A stretch of 64,000 nt of DNA from Lientehia hominis. Its GTDB lineage: Bacteria > Bacillota > Clostridia > Lachnospirales > Lachnospiraceae. Numbering within the stretch: the stretch's first letter is position 1; each line of letters begins with the position of its first letter. The notes below the pieces were generated by a model that did not search any database, was not told where the DNA came from, and saw only the letters and a program-made list of their open reading frames with translations. The position numbers and the translations under genes were made by a program. The stretch covers positions 806,001-870,000 of the forward strand of contig NZ_JAJNOR010000001.1 of assembly GCF_021044755.1 (NCBI RefSeq), read 5' to 3'. Below, piece by piece: positions 43,871 through 51,551 of this stretch.

Positions 43871-43910
43871 CGCGACCATCCACAGTGTTGAATGGTCGCG
43901 ATCATTTTCT
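43871..43910 (+). terminator. Terminator of the HerA cassette
   Basis: Arms CGCGACCAT (43871-43879) and ATGGTCGCG (43892-43900), then ATCATTTTCT. It begins 9 bp after the radical SAM stop and marks the end of the operon. It also lies just beyond the end of the convergent XRE gene. Confidence 0.8.
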
Positions 43911-44238
43911 ATTCCTTTTTCTTCATCAAGCCCCCTACCTCACAGCATCGTATCTTTGCCAGCACGATAAGATACCCCATCCGAGCCTTGTTGATATTCT
44001 TCTGCCGTTGCTCGTATTGCTGGATAGTGCACACCGTGACACCGGACAAAGCCGCAAGCTTGCGTTGACTCAAATCGGCTTTCTGCCGTAGAAGTTTTAG
44101 AGTTGTTTCCGATTTCGCCTCTTTACACATCGCATTCACCTTATCGACGAACTGATGAATATCCATTTCATAATAGGGCTGGTAAAGAGCTATCATATCT
44201 TCGATGGGAACATACCGCACAATCTCCGCAAAGCTCAT
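43909..44238 (-). CDS. XRE-family protein of antitoxin type
   Basis: 109 residues. An N-terminal helical segment (MSFAEIVRYVPIEDMIALYQ) precedes an HTH (LRQKADLSQRKLAALSGVTV, then TIQQYEQRQKNINKAR). Lachnospiraceae encode proteins of this exact layout beside DUF3990/DUF3791-type toxin genes, where they act as antitoxins (family knowledge). No such partner is present here: the neighbours are the HerA cassette and a TetR gene. AGGAAACATCC precedes the ATG. Confidence 0.75.
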   Translation of the reverse strand: MSFAEIVRYVPIEDMIALYQPYYEMDIHQFVDKVNAMCKEAKSETTLKLLRQKADLSQRKLAALSGVTVCTIQQYEQRQKNINKARMGYLIVLAKIRCCEVGGLMKKKE

Positions 44239-44362
44239 GGATGTTTCCTACTGATAATAATAACAACGAAATAACTCTCAACAAGCGGTCTTGTCGCACA
44301 GCATTTTTTTGCAAACCATTCGATGCCTTCGGCAATTAGACGGAAAAACTCAAAGGCAAATA

Positions 44363-44430
44363 ATACCAACCGAATGTATCTTAACAAGGACCCCTCTATT
44401 CGATATAATAAATACATACTAATCGTATGT
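44363..44430. promoter_or_regulatory. TetR operators before the ABC-MFS module
   Basis: ACATACTAATCGTATGT (44414-44430) has 6-bp perfect arms in the same ACATAC-N5-GTATGT frame as the site at 1355. The diverged site ACCAACCGAATGTATCT (44365-44381) aligns with the one at 569. Both lie just upstream of the tetR start at 44451. A further left half-site ACATACC is at 45182-45188, before the ABC ATPase gene. Confidence 0.65.
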
Positions 44431-44450
44431 TAAAGAAAGGGGGAAGTTAT

Positions 44451-45098
44451 GTGGCACGTAACAAATACCCTGAAGTGACCGTGGAAAAAATTCTTGATGT
44501 GGCTCAGCGGCTATTTTTAGAAAAAGGATATGGCAATACCACCATTCAAGATATTGTAGATCATTTGGATGGCCTATCCAAAGGAGCCGTCTATCATCAT
44601 TTCAAATCAAAAGAAGAAATTATGGACGCAGTAGGCGACCGAATGTTTTCTGCAAATAACCCCTTTGAGAAAGTTCGAAATCGTTCAGATTTGAACGGCC
44701 TGCAAAAGCTGCGTGAGGCCATCCGTCTGAATCAATCGGACGAAGCCCGAACCAACATGACAATACAATCGATTCCCATCACGAGAAATCCCCGGCTTCT
44801 GGTAGAGATGATTGAATCCAACCGGCGTATTCTAACCCCATATTATCAAGAACTGCTGGAAGAAGGAAATAAGGATGGTTCTCTGCATACCGAGTATGCC
44901 AAAGAAATTGCGGAACTAATGCCATTGCTCACCAGCTTATGGCTACTGCCATCTGTGTTTCCTGCGGATAAAGAGGGAATGAAGCACAAGTTCCGTTTTC
45001 TTGGTGATATGCTGGAGAAGATGGGAGTTCCCCTTATGGATGATTCTATCTATGCTTTGGTGGAAGAATTTTTTGACAAAATGCCAGACGAAAAATAA
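44451..45098 (+). CDS. TetR/AcrR family transcriptional regulator
   Basis: 215 residues from a GTG start giving MARNKYPEVTVEKILDVAQR; AAAGGGGGAAGTTAT precedes it. An upstream ATG at 44427 lies inside the operator region. The HTH ends GLSKGAVYHHFKSKEEI, nearly identical to the TetR at 653-1315, with which it also shares the MARNKYPE start. The ligand domain has diverged. It probably controls itself and the ABC and MFS genes that follow. Confidence 0.93.
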   Translation: MARNKYPEVTVEKILDVAQRLFLEKGYGNTTIQDIVDHLDGLSKGAVYHHFKSKEEIMDAVGDRMFSANNPFEKVRNRSDLNGLQKLREAIRLNQSDEARTNMTIQSIPITRNPRLLVEMIESNRRILTPYYQELLEEGNKDGSLHTEYAKEIAELMPLLTSLWLLPSVFPADKEGMKHKFRFLGDMLEKMGVPLMDDSIYALVEEFFDKMPDEK

Positions 45099-45216
45099 AG
45101 TTGCCGCAAGGCAATTTTATTTTAGTAGAATACATTCATTCGACCGGTATTTTAACGATGTTGTATTTTCTTTATTGTTATACATACCGTCGTGTGGTAT
45201 TGAAAAAGAGGACGCA

Positions 45217-45891
45217 ATGAAAGAAATCGTGATTTCCACAGACCGGATAACCAAGATTTTTTCGGGGAAAGAGGTTATCAGGGAGTGCCGAATTTCAGTG
45301 GAACAAGGGACGATCTACGGCTTTCTTGGTAAAAACGGAGCCGGAAAAACCACCATGTTCAAATTGCTGCTTGGTTTTCTCAAACCAACAACCGGGACTG
45401 CTACTGTTCTCGGTATGGACAGTGTTAAAGAGAACGCCAAAATTCTAAAACATACCGGAAGTCTGATTGAAGTCCCTGTATTCTACGAACATTTATCGGC
45501 TACCGATAATCTGCTCCTCCATTTAGCCTATATGGGGCTTGAAAACATGGAGGTGGAACTGGTGCTTAAACGTGTAGGACTTCCCGGCACAGGTACACAA
45601 CCCGTCCGTGAATTTTCCTTGGGAATGCGTCAACGTTTGGCAATAGCCCGCGCTATTGTTCATAAACCGGAGGTATTGATTTTAGACGAGCCGGTTAATG
45701 GACTTGACCCTGTGGGAATGAGAGAAATGCGCGTCCTGTTTCGCCAGCTTGTCGATCAAGACGGGATAACGATTCTGCTATCCAGCCATCTCATATCCGA
45801 AGTGCAGCAAGTTACCGACCGTATCGGGATAATTGCAGATGGAAGGCTTGTTTTGGAGGAGGATACCGCAGAAATCATCCATGCGATATAG
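45217..45891 (+). CDS. BcrA-type ABC transporter ATPase with C-terminal frameshift
   Basis: 224 residues. Walker A GKNGAGKTT, signature FSLGMRQRLAIARAI, Walker B ILDEPVNGLDPVG, H-loop SSHLISE. This is the bacitracin/lantibiotic-immunity type that pairs with a separate permease. The frame ends at HAI-stop, but the next frame continues DIEDYLIGVMEGGQLHE to a stop at 45936-45938, which is the normal end of this family. A one-base indel near 45885 therefore removes about 17 residues. The ATPase core is intact. AGAGGACGCA precedes the ATG. Confidence 0.88.
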   Translation: MKEIVISTDRITKIFSGKEVIRECRISVEQGTIYGFLGKNGAGKTTMFKLLLGFLKPTTGTATVLGMDSVKENAKILKHTGSLIEVPVFYEHLSATDNLLLHLAYMGLENMEVELVLKRVGLPGTGTQPVREFSLGMRQRLAIARAIVHKPEVLILDEPVNGLDPVGMREMRVLFRQLVDQDGITILLSSHLISEVQQVTDRIGIIADGRLVLEEDTAEIIHAI

Positions 45892-45930
45892 AAGATTATC
45901 TGATCGGCGTGATGGAAGGAGGGCAGCTCC

Positions 45931-46639
45931 ATGAATAAACTCATATCTTTGGAAGTTAAGCGAAACCGCCTGCGTCCTTACCATATTGCAGTGCTGATCG
46001 GTGGTTTTGCCCTGTTGGCTTTTCACTATTTTATGGCTGCGATTCCTCTTATCGATCCAACGGAAGCCGACATTGCAATGTTTTCTTCCTATGACTTTCT
46101 GTTTAACTTGAATCTTCTTGTAGGTATGGCCACCTTTGGGATTTTAGGTGCGGTGATGGGGACACGGTTTGTCATAGAGGAATATAGCGGAGCAAAAGCG
46201 ATTTTATTATTCTCCTATCCGATCAGCCGGAAAAAGATGATGGGCGCAAAGCTATGGCTGGTTTTTTGCTATCCTGTTGCCACCATGTTGCTGTGTGGAA
46301 TTGTAATAGGCGGTGTGTTCTTCTTTAGCGAGAGCTTGTTTCCCTTATGTGTTGACCATCTCACAAGGGAAACGATAGGATGGGCTTTTCTTTCTCTCCT
46401 GTGCCATTCTCTTTTAACTGGCGCTGTGACACTTTTGTCGATATGGATTGGATTTCTAAAAAAAATCTATTCCCGTAACGATTGTAACGGCGGTCATTGC
46501 TGCAACAATCCTATGTCAAGTGCTGTCGGCAGCGTTCTCTTTCCGTCCAATGCTTTTTATTCTGTTGGGCGTTGCAGCAATCTTCACAATGGTAACTGTG
46601 AGAAGTATGTTTTATCAAGTAGAAAATATGGAGGTATAG
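45931..46639 (+). pseudogene. ABC-2 type permease, frameshifted at an A8 tract
   Basis: The frame opens MNKLISLEVKRNRLRPYHIA and has four hydrophobic helices up to residue 177, with a coupling-like segment LFSYPISRKKMMGAK. At an eight-A run (46458-46465) the frame shifts. The next frame continues as clean membrane protein (SIPVTIVTAVIAATILCQVL, then RPMLFILLGVAAIFTMV) to a stop at 46637-46639, directly before the next gene. Removing one A restores about 236 residues. It could be a mutation, an assembly error, or slippage on the A-run. Partner of the ATPase upstream. Confidence 0.82.
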
Positions 46640-46642
46640 ACA

Positions 46643-46939
46643 ATGACAGAAAAAGAATTTAATCAAAAAGTTGAGGATATGGCTGCACGGTTTGAACACC
46701 GGGTTGAAACTGCTGCAGATCACTTAGACAAAGGGATTACCCGTAAATACGACAAAAGCCCCTTGTTTCGTTTTGCCGCAAGAGGTACTTCCATTGCTGC
46801 TGAAATCGGACTTTTGTTTAGCGCAAAACATCTTGCAGACAAAGGATACAGAACAGCCGCTATGTGGTGCGTCGGATTAGGCATTGCTGGTCTTGCGGCA
46901 GAGTTATTATGGATTTTGGTATTTAGGAGGAAGCGATGA
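46643..46939 (+). CDS. Small membrane protein of the TetR-ABC-MFS module
   Basis: 98 residues. An amphipathic N-terminus (EFNQKVEDMAARFEHRVETA) is followed by two hydrophobic helices at about 50-66 and 72-92 and a basic end FRRKR. No family recognised. It starts 4 bp after the restored permease stop and its own stop overlaps the MFS start by four bases, so it is translated with both transporters. Confidence 0.72.
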   Translation: MTEKEFNQKVEDMAARFEHRVETAADHLDKGITRKYDKSPLFRFAARGTSIAAEIGLLFSAKHLADKGYRTAAMWCVGLGIAGLAAELLWILVFRRKR

Positions 46940-48201
46940 AGCCAAAACTTTTTACCCGTAATTTTACTTTTTTGATTTTAGGTCAGATCAGCTCCCTGAT
47001 TGGAAATTATACGCTGAAATTTGCTCTGTCCATGTATGTATTAGAGCAAACCGGGTCCGCTTCTATTTTTGCAGGGCTGTTGGCACTGGCGATGCTCCCT
47101 ACGATTTTGCTGTCTCCTTTTGGCGGAATCCTCGCAGACCGGGCAAACCGCCGCAATATCATGGTTGCGTTGGATACTCTTTCCGGGCTGTATGTACTGA
47201 TTGCCAGCTTTGCGATGGCACTCGGGCAGGATATTTTCGTCATCGGAGCCTTGCTGATTATTTTGTCGGTATTGGGCGCTTTTGAGTCACCCACTGTGCA
47301 AGCATGTGTCCCACAAATGCTGTCCGGAGATAACATCGTAAAAGGGAATGCTGTCGTCAATCAGGTGGCTTCTATTGCTTCCTTGATTACTCCGTTTTTG
47401 GGCAGTGTATTTTATACCGCATTTGGAATCCGTCCGGTATTTTATGCTGCGGTAGTATGCTTCTTTGTAACTGCACTGCTTGAATGGTTTATCCGGCTGG
47501 ATTACAAAAAGCCCGAACAAAAAATGGGGATTGGCGTAATTATCAAAGAAGATTTCTCTGTCAGCATGCACTTTTTGCGCCGGGAACAACCAGGGATTAT
47601 GAAACTTCTTCTGCTGGCAGCGGCCGTAAGCCTGTTTGTAGCGGGCACTGCTGTGGTAGGCTTTCCCTATTTGGTACGTACCGTGTTGGGCCTTTCAGCT
47701 ACCCATTATGGCATTGCGGAAAGTGCCATGGGTGTCGCATCTGTTTTGGGAAGTCTGTGCGTCGTGGTATTAGCGAAAAAGCTGCCGGTGCGCCATCTTG
47801 CCATCGTTTTAGTATCCTTTGGGATCTGCCTTATTCCGTGCGGCATTGCTTTCCTGCTGCCGGTAAGTACTTTTACCAGGTATCTGATTTTGCTGGTAAT
47901 GTTCTGCGCTTGCCAGCTTGGATGTAGTTTGTTTTCCACCTATGCCATTTCCATCATACAGGAACGGACACCGGAGCATCTGATGGGTAAGGTGATGTCC
48001 TATGTATTTACGCTCGCTATGTGTGCGCAACCGGTGGGACAGATTGTTTACGGAGCCTTGTTCGACCAGTTTGTGAGCAGCGCCTATTGGGTACTAATTC
48101 CAAGCGGTTTGATTGTGTGTTTTATCGGGCTGGCTTCCACCGGATTTTTTACGAAGTTTGAAAAGCAAGCTTCTACACTAGTTGAAAAAGAAACCATTTG
48201 A
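46936..48201 (+). CDS. MFS transporter (MFS_3/DHA3-like)
   Basis: 421 residues with twelve hydrophobic segments. The loop 2-3 signature is SPFGGILADRANRRNIMVAL. The closest relative in the window is the partial MFS at 1-509. Family members pump drugs such as macrolides or tetracyclines, but no substrate can be assigned here. The start overlaps the small membrane gene by four bases; AGGAGGAAGCG precedes it. Confidence 0.93.
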   Translation: MKPKLFTRNFTFLILGQISSLIGNYTLKFALSMYVLEQTGSASIFAGLLALAMLPTILLSPFGGILADRANRRNIMVALDTLSGLYVLIASFAMALGQDIFVIGALLIILSVLGAFESPTVQACVPQMLSGDNIVKGNAVVNQVASIASLITPFLGSVFYTAFGIRPVFYAAVVCFFVTALLEWFIRLDYKKPEQKMGIGVIIKEDFSVSMHFLRREQPGIMKLLLLAAAVSLFVAGTAVVGFPYLVRTVLGLSATHYGIAESAMGVASVLGSLCVVVLAKKLPVRHLAIVLVSFGICLIPCGIAFLLPVSTFTRYLILLVMFCACQLGCSLFSTYAISIIQERTPEHLMGKVMSYVFTLAMCAQPVGQIVYGALFDQFVSSAYWVLIPSGLIVCFIGLASTGFFTKFEKQASTLVEKETI

Positions 48202-48225
48202 AGGAGGTGGTGGCAAGATGGGAAA

Positions 48226-48714
48226 TTGGTCGTACTGGACTTAGAGGAATCTGGTAGGCAAATTGGAGAAAAATTGTTTATTCTGCTTTCCACCCGTCAA
48301 AAGAAGGAACTGGCTCAGTTTGTTCTTGACTATAAGATTGGCGATATTCAGACTGATATTCTATACGCCGCTTTCCTCCAAGAAAACCAAAAAACACATG
48401 GTCAATCCCTGACAGAAATCCGGGAAGGTGACTTGTATTTCTGCTTGGAGCAACGCCTTGTTACTGTGCGAAACCAGGTAATCCCGTTGACGGTCAAGGA
48501 ATTTAAAATCTTCTCTTTGCTCATACAGCACCCCAGGCGTGTGTATTCCTATGAGGTGATTCTGGACTTGGTTTGGCAGGAGGACTACAGTTACTATTCC
48601 CGCAAGGCGGTCAACAACCATATCAGCAACCTGCGCCGGAAAATAAAGATAGCGCCGGATGTTCCGGACTATGTCAAAAGCGTCTATGGTATCGGCTATA
48701 AATTTGAAATCTGA
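48226..48714 (+). CDS. Winged-helix DNA-binding protein without receiver domain
   Basis: About 162 residues. The C-terminal 95 residues are an OmpR/PhoB-type winged helix: IPLTVKEFKIFSLLIQHPRR, then KAVNNHISNLRRKI and YVKSVYGIGYKFEI. The first 60 residues are not a receiver domain and lack its aspartates. The start is unclear: TTG at 48226 has no near ribosome site, while the good AAGGAGG with ATG at 48218 is one base out of frame. A one-base loss in the GGGAAA run would explain this. Common in Tn-like regions. Confidence 0.72.
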   Translation: MVVLDLEESGRQIGEKLFILLSTRQKKELAQFVLDYKIGDIQTDILYAAFLQENQKTHGQSLTEIREGDLYFCLEQRLVTVRNQVIPLTVKEFKIFSLLIQHPRRVYSYEVILDLVWQEDYSYYSRKAVNNHISNLRRKIKIAPDVPDYVKSVYGIGYKFEI

Positions 48715-48716
48715 GA

Positions 48717-48758
48717 AATACCATCATGATCCATAAAAGCCATGGTGGTATTTTTTGT
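48717..48758 (+). terminator. Terminator after the winged-helix gene
   Basis: AATACCATCATG pairs (two mismatches) with CATGGTGGTATT, then TTTTTGTGG. It follows the stop directly. Confidence 0.75.
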
Positions 48759-48902
48759 GGAAACGCCTACAAAAACACCCTTCAAAATGTCACGACTAAT
48801 AGAAGAATATTTTTCTGAGTTTTTCAATGAGAACCCCGAAAAAACCCGGCAAAAATGAAATGAATATTAGAGGGATATTCTTTGACCGCCAGAAAGGAGG
48901 TG

Positions 48903-49289
48903 ATGGAAATTAAAGAAAAAATCCCCATCATGACCTATTCCCAGTACCGCAGGGCAAGAAGACTGGTTCGTCAGTGTTGCAACTATGAGAGAGGGAACTG
49001 CCTTGCTCTTGACGATGGAGAAGAATGCGTGTGCGTGCAAAGCATTTCCTACTCCCTGCTGTGCAACTGGTTCCGTGCCGCTGTCCTGCCCTTGGATGAA
49101 CCTCTGGCGGCTGCTTTGCTTTATCGGAAAGAGCAGAAACCGTGTGCTGTCTGCGGACAACCCTTTCTTCCCGGTTCCAACCGGGCGAAATACTGTAAGT
49201 TCTGCGCCGTCGTTCATCGCAGGCAGAAAACAGCCAGTGACCGGAAAAGGAGGGCTGCCTGCGGACAATTAGGGAAGAAAAAGCCTTGA
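48903..49289 (+). CDS. Cysteine-rich VLP-type protein of mobile elements
   Basis: About 128 residues starting MEIKEKIPIMTYSQYRRARR. It has the Cys-rich layout LVRQCCNYERGNCLALDDGE, CVCVQSISYSLLCNWFRAAV and a C-terminal zinc-ribbon-like CAVCGQPF...YCKFCAVVHRRQK. Proteins of this type sit next to mobilisation genes in integrative elements of gut Clostridia. The start may be ATG at 48903 (very close to AGGAGG) or TTG at 48882 after AGAGGG. No relaxase gene follows; 300 bp without a gene (49290-49589) come next. Confidence 0.75.
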   Translation: MEIKEKIPIMTYSQYRRARRLVRQCCNYERGNCLALDDGEECVCVQSISYSLLCNWFRAAVLPLDEPLAAALLYRKEQKPCAVCGQPFLPGSNRAKYCKFCAVVHRRQKTASDRKRRAACGQLGKKKP

Positions 49290-49589
49290 TTCTATGGGCT
49301 TTGTAAGCGCCGGTCAACGGGATAGGGGGATAAATCCCTTATACCTGTCCAGAACGAGCTTCTGATTGTCCGCACGGGCCTTTGACCTAAACGGGAATAT
49401 CCAAGATTGGTTTTTCAGAACGTGGCAAAGCTGACGCTCTGAAGCGTCCATATCCTACATTTCAGTCCGTGGCTTTTCTGCCTCTCTGACCGCCCGGTTT
49501 TAGACGATAGTTAATAAGAAAGAATTAAATACAAAATAGTCAATATCAATCAATCTATCATAGCGATGGGTAGATAAGAAGGAAAATTT

Positions 49590-49947
49590 ATGAGATACCA
49601 TACCATACAAAACAGATACGGAAATTTCATCTTACATTATTTTCCCCCGTTTCCTTATCCCCTTGGATTTATCCAATGACGCCAAGGTGCTGTACGCCCT
49701 GTTTTTGGACCGGGCGGGGATTTCCAGGAAAAAAGGCTACATAGAAACGGATGGAACGATTCGCTTGTACTTCACTGTGGAGGACGCCAAAGCGAAACTC
49801 CGCCGGAGCAGACAGGTAGCAACACGGGCGTTTCACGAACTGGAGTCCTGTGGCCTAATCGTCCGCCGGAAACAGGGTCTTGGCCGGCCGGCTGTGATCA
49901 CTCTGAATCTGCCGGCTGATAAAAGGAGGGACGCCAATGACCGATGA
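49590..49947 (+). pseudogene. Replication initiator A-like gene, frameshifted
   Basis: An ATG at 49590 opens MRYHTIQNRYGNFILHY, the typical front of RepA_N-type initiators of integrative elements. In the T/C-run near 49640-49650 the frame shifts by one. It continues as FPRFLIPLDLSNDAKVLYAL, RKKGYIETDGTIRLYFTVED and RRSRQVATRAFHELESCGLI, a winged helix. Removing one T joins the parts. It is short compared with full initiators, so only the N-terminal domain is kept. It overlaps the next small gene by 11 bp. Confidence 0.72.
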
Positions 49948-50185
49948 GCAAAAGCTGTATGAGCTACTGAAAGACTTTGATCCTGCCGTGGGGGAACGGA
50001 TGGAAAAACATTTCAGGGACGGAGCGTTTTACTTTGACCTTGGCGGCAACAGCTATCCCTTCTTTGAGGGAAATACCGTCTACACAGTCATTCCCCACTT
50101 TGCGAAAAAAGGCTCGGAAGGGATCGTGAAGAAACTAAAGCGGCTGATGGAGAAGGATTTACGGGAAAAAGAATCAGAGACATAG
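49937..50185 (+). CDS. Small conserved protein of the mobile element
   Basis: 82 residues, acidic at the front and basic at the end (MTDEQKLYELLKDFDPAVGE; KKLKRLMEKDLREKESE). No known domain recognised. Starts inside the end of the initiator-like gene, with AAAAGGAGGGACGCCA before the ATG, and lies 74 bp before the recombinase. Confidence 0.65.
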   Translation: MTDEQKLYELLKDFDPAVGERMEKHFRDGAFYFDLGGNSYPFFEGNTVYTVIPHFAKKGSEGIVKKLKRLMEKDLREKESET

Positions 50186-50259
50186 CTGAAAAATCTAAAC
50201 CGGAGCGTTATAATAAGGGCAACCGTTTACTTGGCTGCCTGAACAGAAAGGAGAAGCAA

Positions 50260-51456
50260 ATGAACCAGCAGCCAGAGAAAATCACCGCTTTATACTGCCG
50301 CTTGAGCCAGGACGATGCCCTGGACGGGGAAAGCAATTCCATTACCAACCAGAAAGCCCTGCTGAGCAAGTACGCCGCTGACCATGGATTCCGGAACACC
50401 CGGTTCTTTGTAGACGATGGATTCTCAGGGACCAGCTTTCAAAGGCCGGGGTTCCAGGAGATGATGCGGTATGTAGAGGATTACAGCGTATCCACTGTGA
50501 TTGTCAAAGACCTGTCCCCGCTGGGCAGGGAGTATTCCTACATGGGGCGGCTGCAGGATTTTATCTTTCCCGCCTATGACGTCCGCTTTATTGCCATCAA
50601 CGACGATGTGGATAGCGCCAAAGAGGAAAATGATTTTGCGGTGTTCAAAAATGTATTCAACGACTACTTCGCCAAGGATACCGGCAAGAAAATCCGGGCA
50701 GTGGTAAAGATGCGGGGCGAAGCAGGGGAGCATATCGCCAGTAATCCGCCCTATGGATACATAAAAAACCCGCAGGATAAAAAGAAATGGATTGTGGACG
50801 AAGAAGCGTCAAAGGTGGTACAGCGCATCTTCAACCTCTGCATTGCCGGGAAAGGCCCCATGCAGATCGCCAAAATCCTCACAGCCGACAGGGTGCTGAC
50901 CGTTACCGCCTATCACGCCAGGCAGAAAGGCTGGGCCATGCCAGAGAATCTTTATCAGTGGTGCGCAAAATCTGTCGCCGGGATATTGGAGCGGCGGGAG
51001 TACACGGGCTGTACCGTGAATTTCAAGACCTATACCAAGTCCCTGAAATTCAAAAAGCGGATGGAGGATTTGGACAGGATTATCCAGCACATCTATGAGG
51101 ACAATGTGCTGGGCAAGCTGTCTGACAGCCGGTACTTAAAATTATCCCGCCAATACGAGAAGGAGCAGGCGGAGATTGAACAGCTTGCCGCCGTATTGGA
51201 ACGGGAAATCGTGGCACAGGCCAGGCAGGTTTCCGATGTAAACGAGTTCTTGAAACTGGTGGACAAGTACCTGGATATTCCGGAGCTCGACGCCGCCATT
51301 CTCAATGAGCTTGTGAGCAAGATCGTGGTGCACAGCCCGGTAAGGGAAAGCGGGAGGAAGCATGTACAGATAGATTTATACTTTACCTATGTGGGGCAAA
51401 TCCGTATCCCTTTGAAGATTGGAAGGGAGTCCTTAAACGAATCGGAACCGGCGTGA
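50260..51456 (+). CDS. Large serine recombinase, internally deleted and probably inactive
   Basis: 398 residues against about 530 for TnpX-type relatives. The resolvase domain has the catalytic serine in YCRLSQDD (Ser16). The conserved DLSRLGR motif reads DLSPLGRE, so the first catalytic arginine is Pro87. The recombinase domain is present (NPPYGYIKN, YTGCTVNFKTYTKS). Near residue 266 LKFKK joins straight to RMEDLDRIIQHIYED, which normally comes after the zinc-ribbon region. That region of about 130 residues is missing in frame. AAAGGAGAAGCAA precedes the ATG. It belongs to the decayed element at 48.9-51.5 kb. Confidence 0.88.
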   Translation: MNQQPEKITALYCRLSQDDALDGESNSITNQKALLSKYAADHGFRNTRFFVDDGFSGTSFQRPGFQEMMRYVEDYSVSTVIVKDLSPLGREYSYMGRLQDFIFPAYDVRFIAINDDVDSAKEENDFAVFKNVFNDYFAKDTGKKIRAVVKMRGEAGEHIASNPPYGYIKNPQDKKKWIVDEEASKVVQRIFNLCIAGKGPMQIAKILTADRVLTVTAYHARQKGWAMPENLYQWCAKSVAGILERREYTGCTVNFKTYTKSLKFKKRMEDLDRIIQHIYEDNVLGKLSDSRYLKLSRQYEKEQAEIEQLAAVLEREIVAQARQVSDVNEFLKLVDKYLDIPELDAAILNELVSKIVVHSPVRESGRKHVQIDLYFTYVGQIRIPLKIGRESLNESEPA

Positions 51457-51490
51457 CTTAACACGCCGGTTCCGACTAAAATTCTTTTTT
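51442..51490 (+). terminator. Terminator overlapping the recombinase stop
   Basis: Perfect 14-bp arms TCGGAACCGGCGTG / CACGCCGGTTCCGA around a six-base loop, then CTAAAATTCTTTTTT. The TGA stop lies in the stem end. Confidence 0.85.
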
Positions 51491-51551
51491 ACTTCCTTAT
51501 GGGACGCTGCCTAATTTGCAGGCCCTTTTTCATCGGATCGATCCCATATCC

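Noticed and set aside
49290..49589. Possible iteron or origin upstream of the initiator-like gene
   Set aside because: A/T-rich words such as CAATATCAATCAATC recur loosely, but I see no regular direct repeats.
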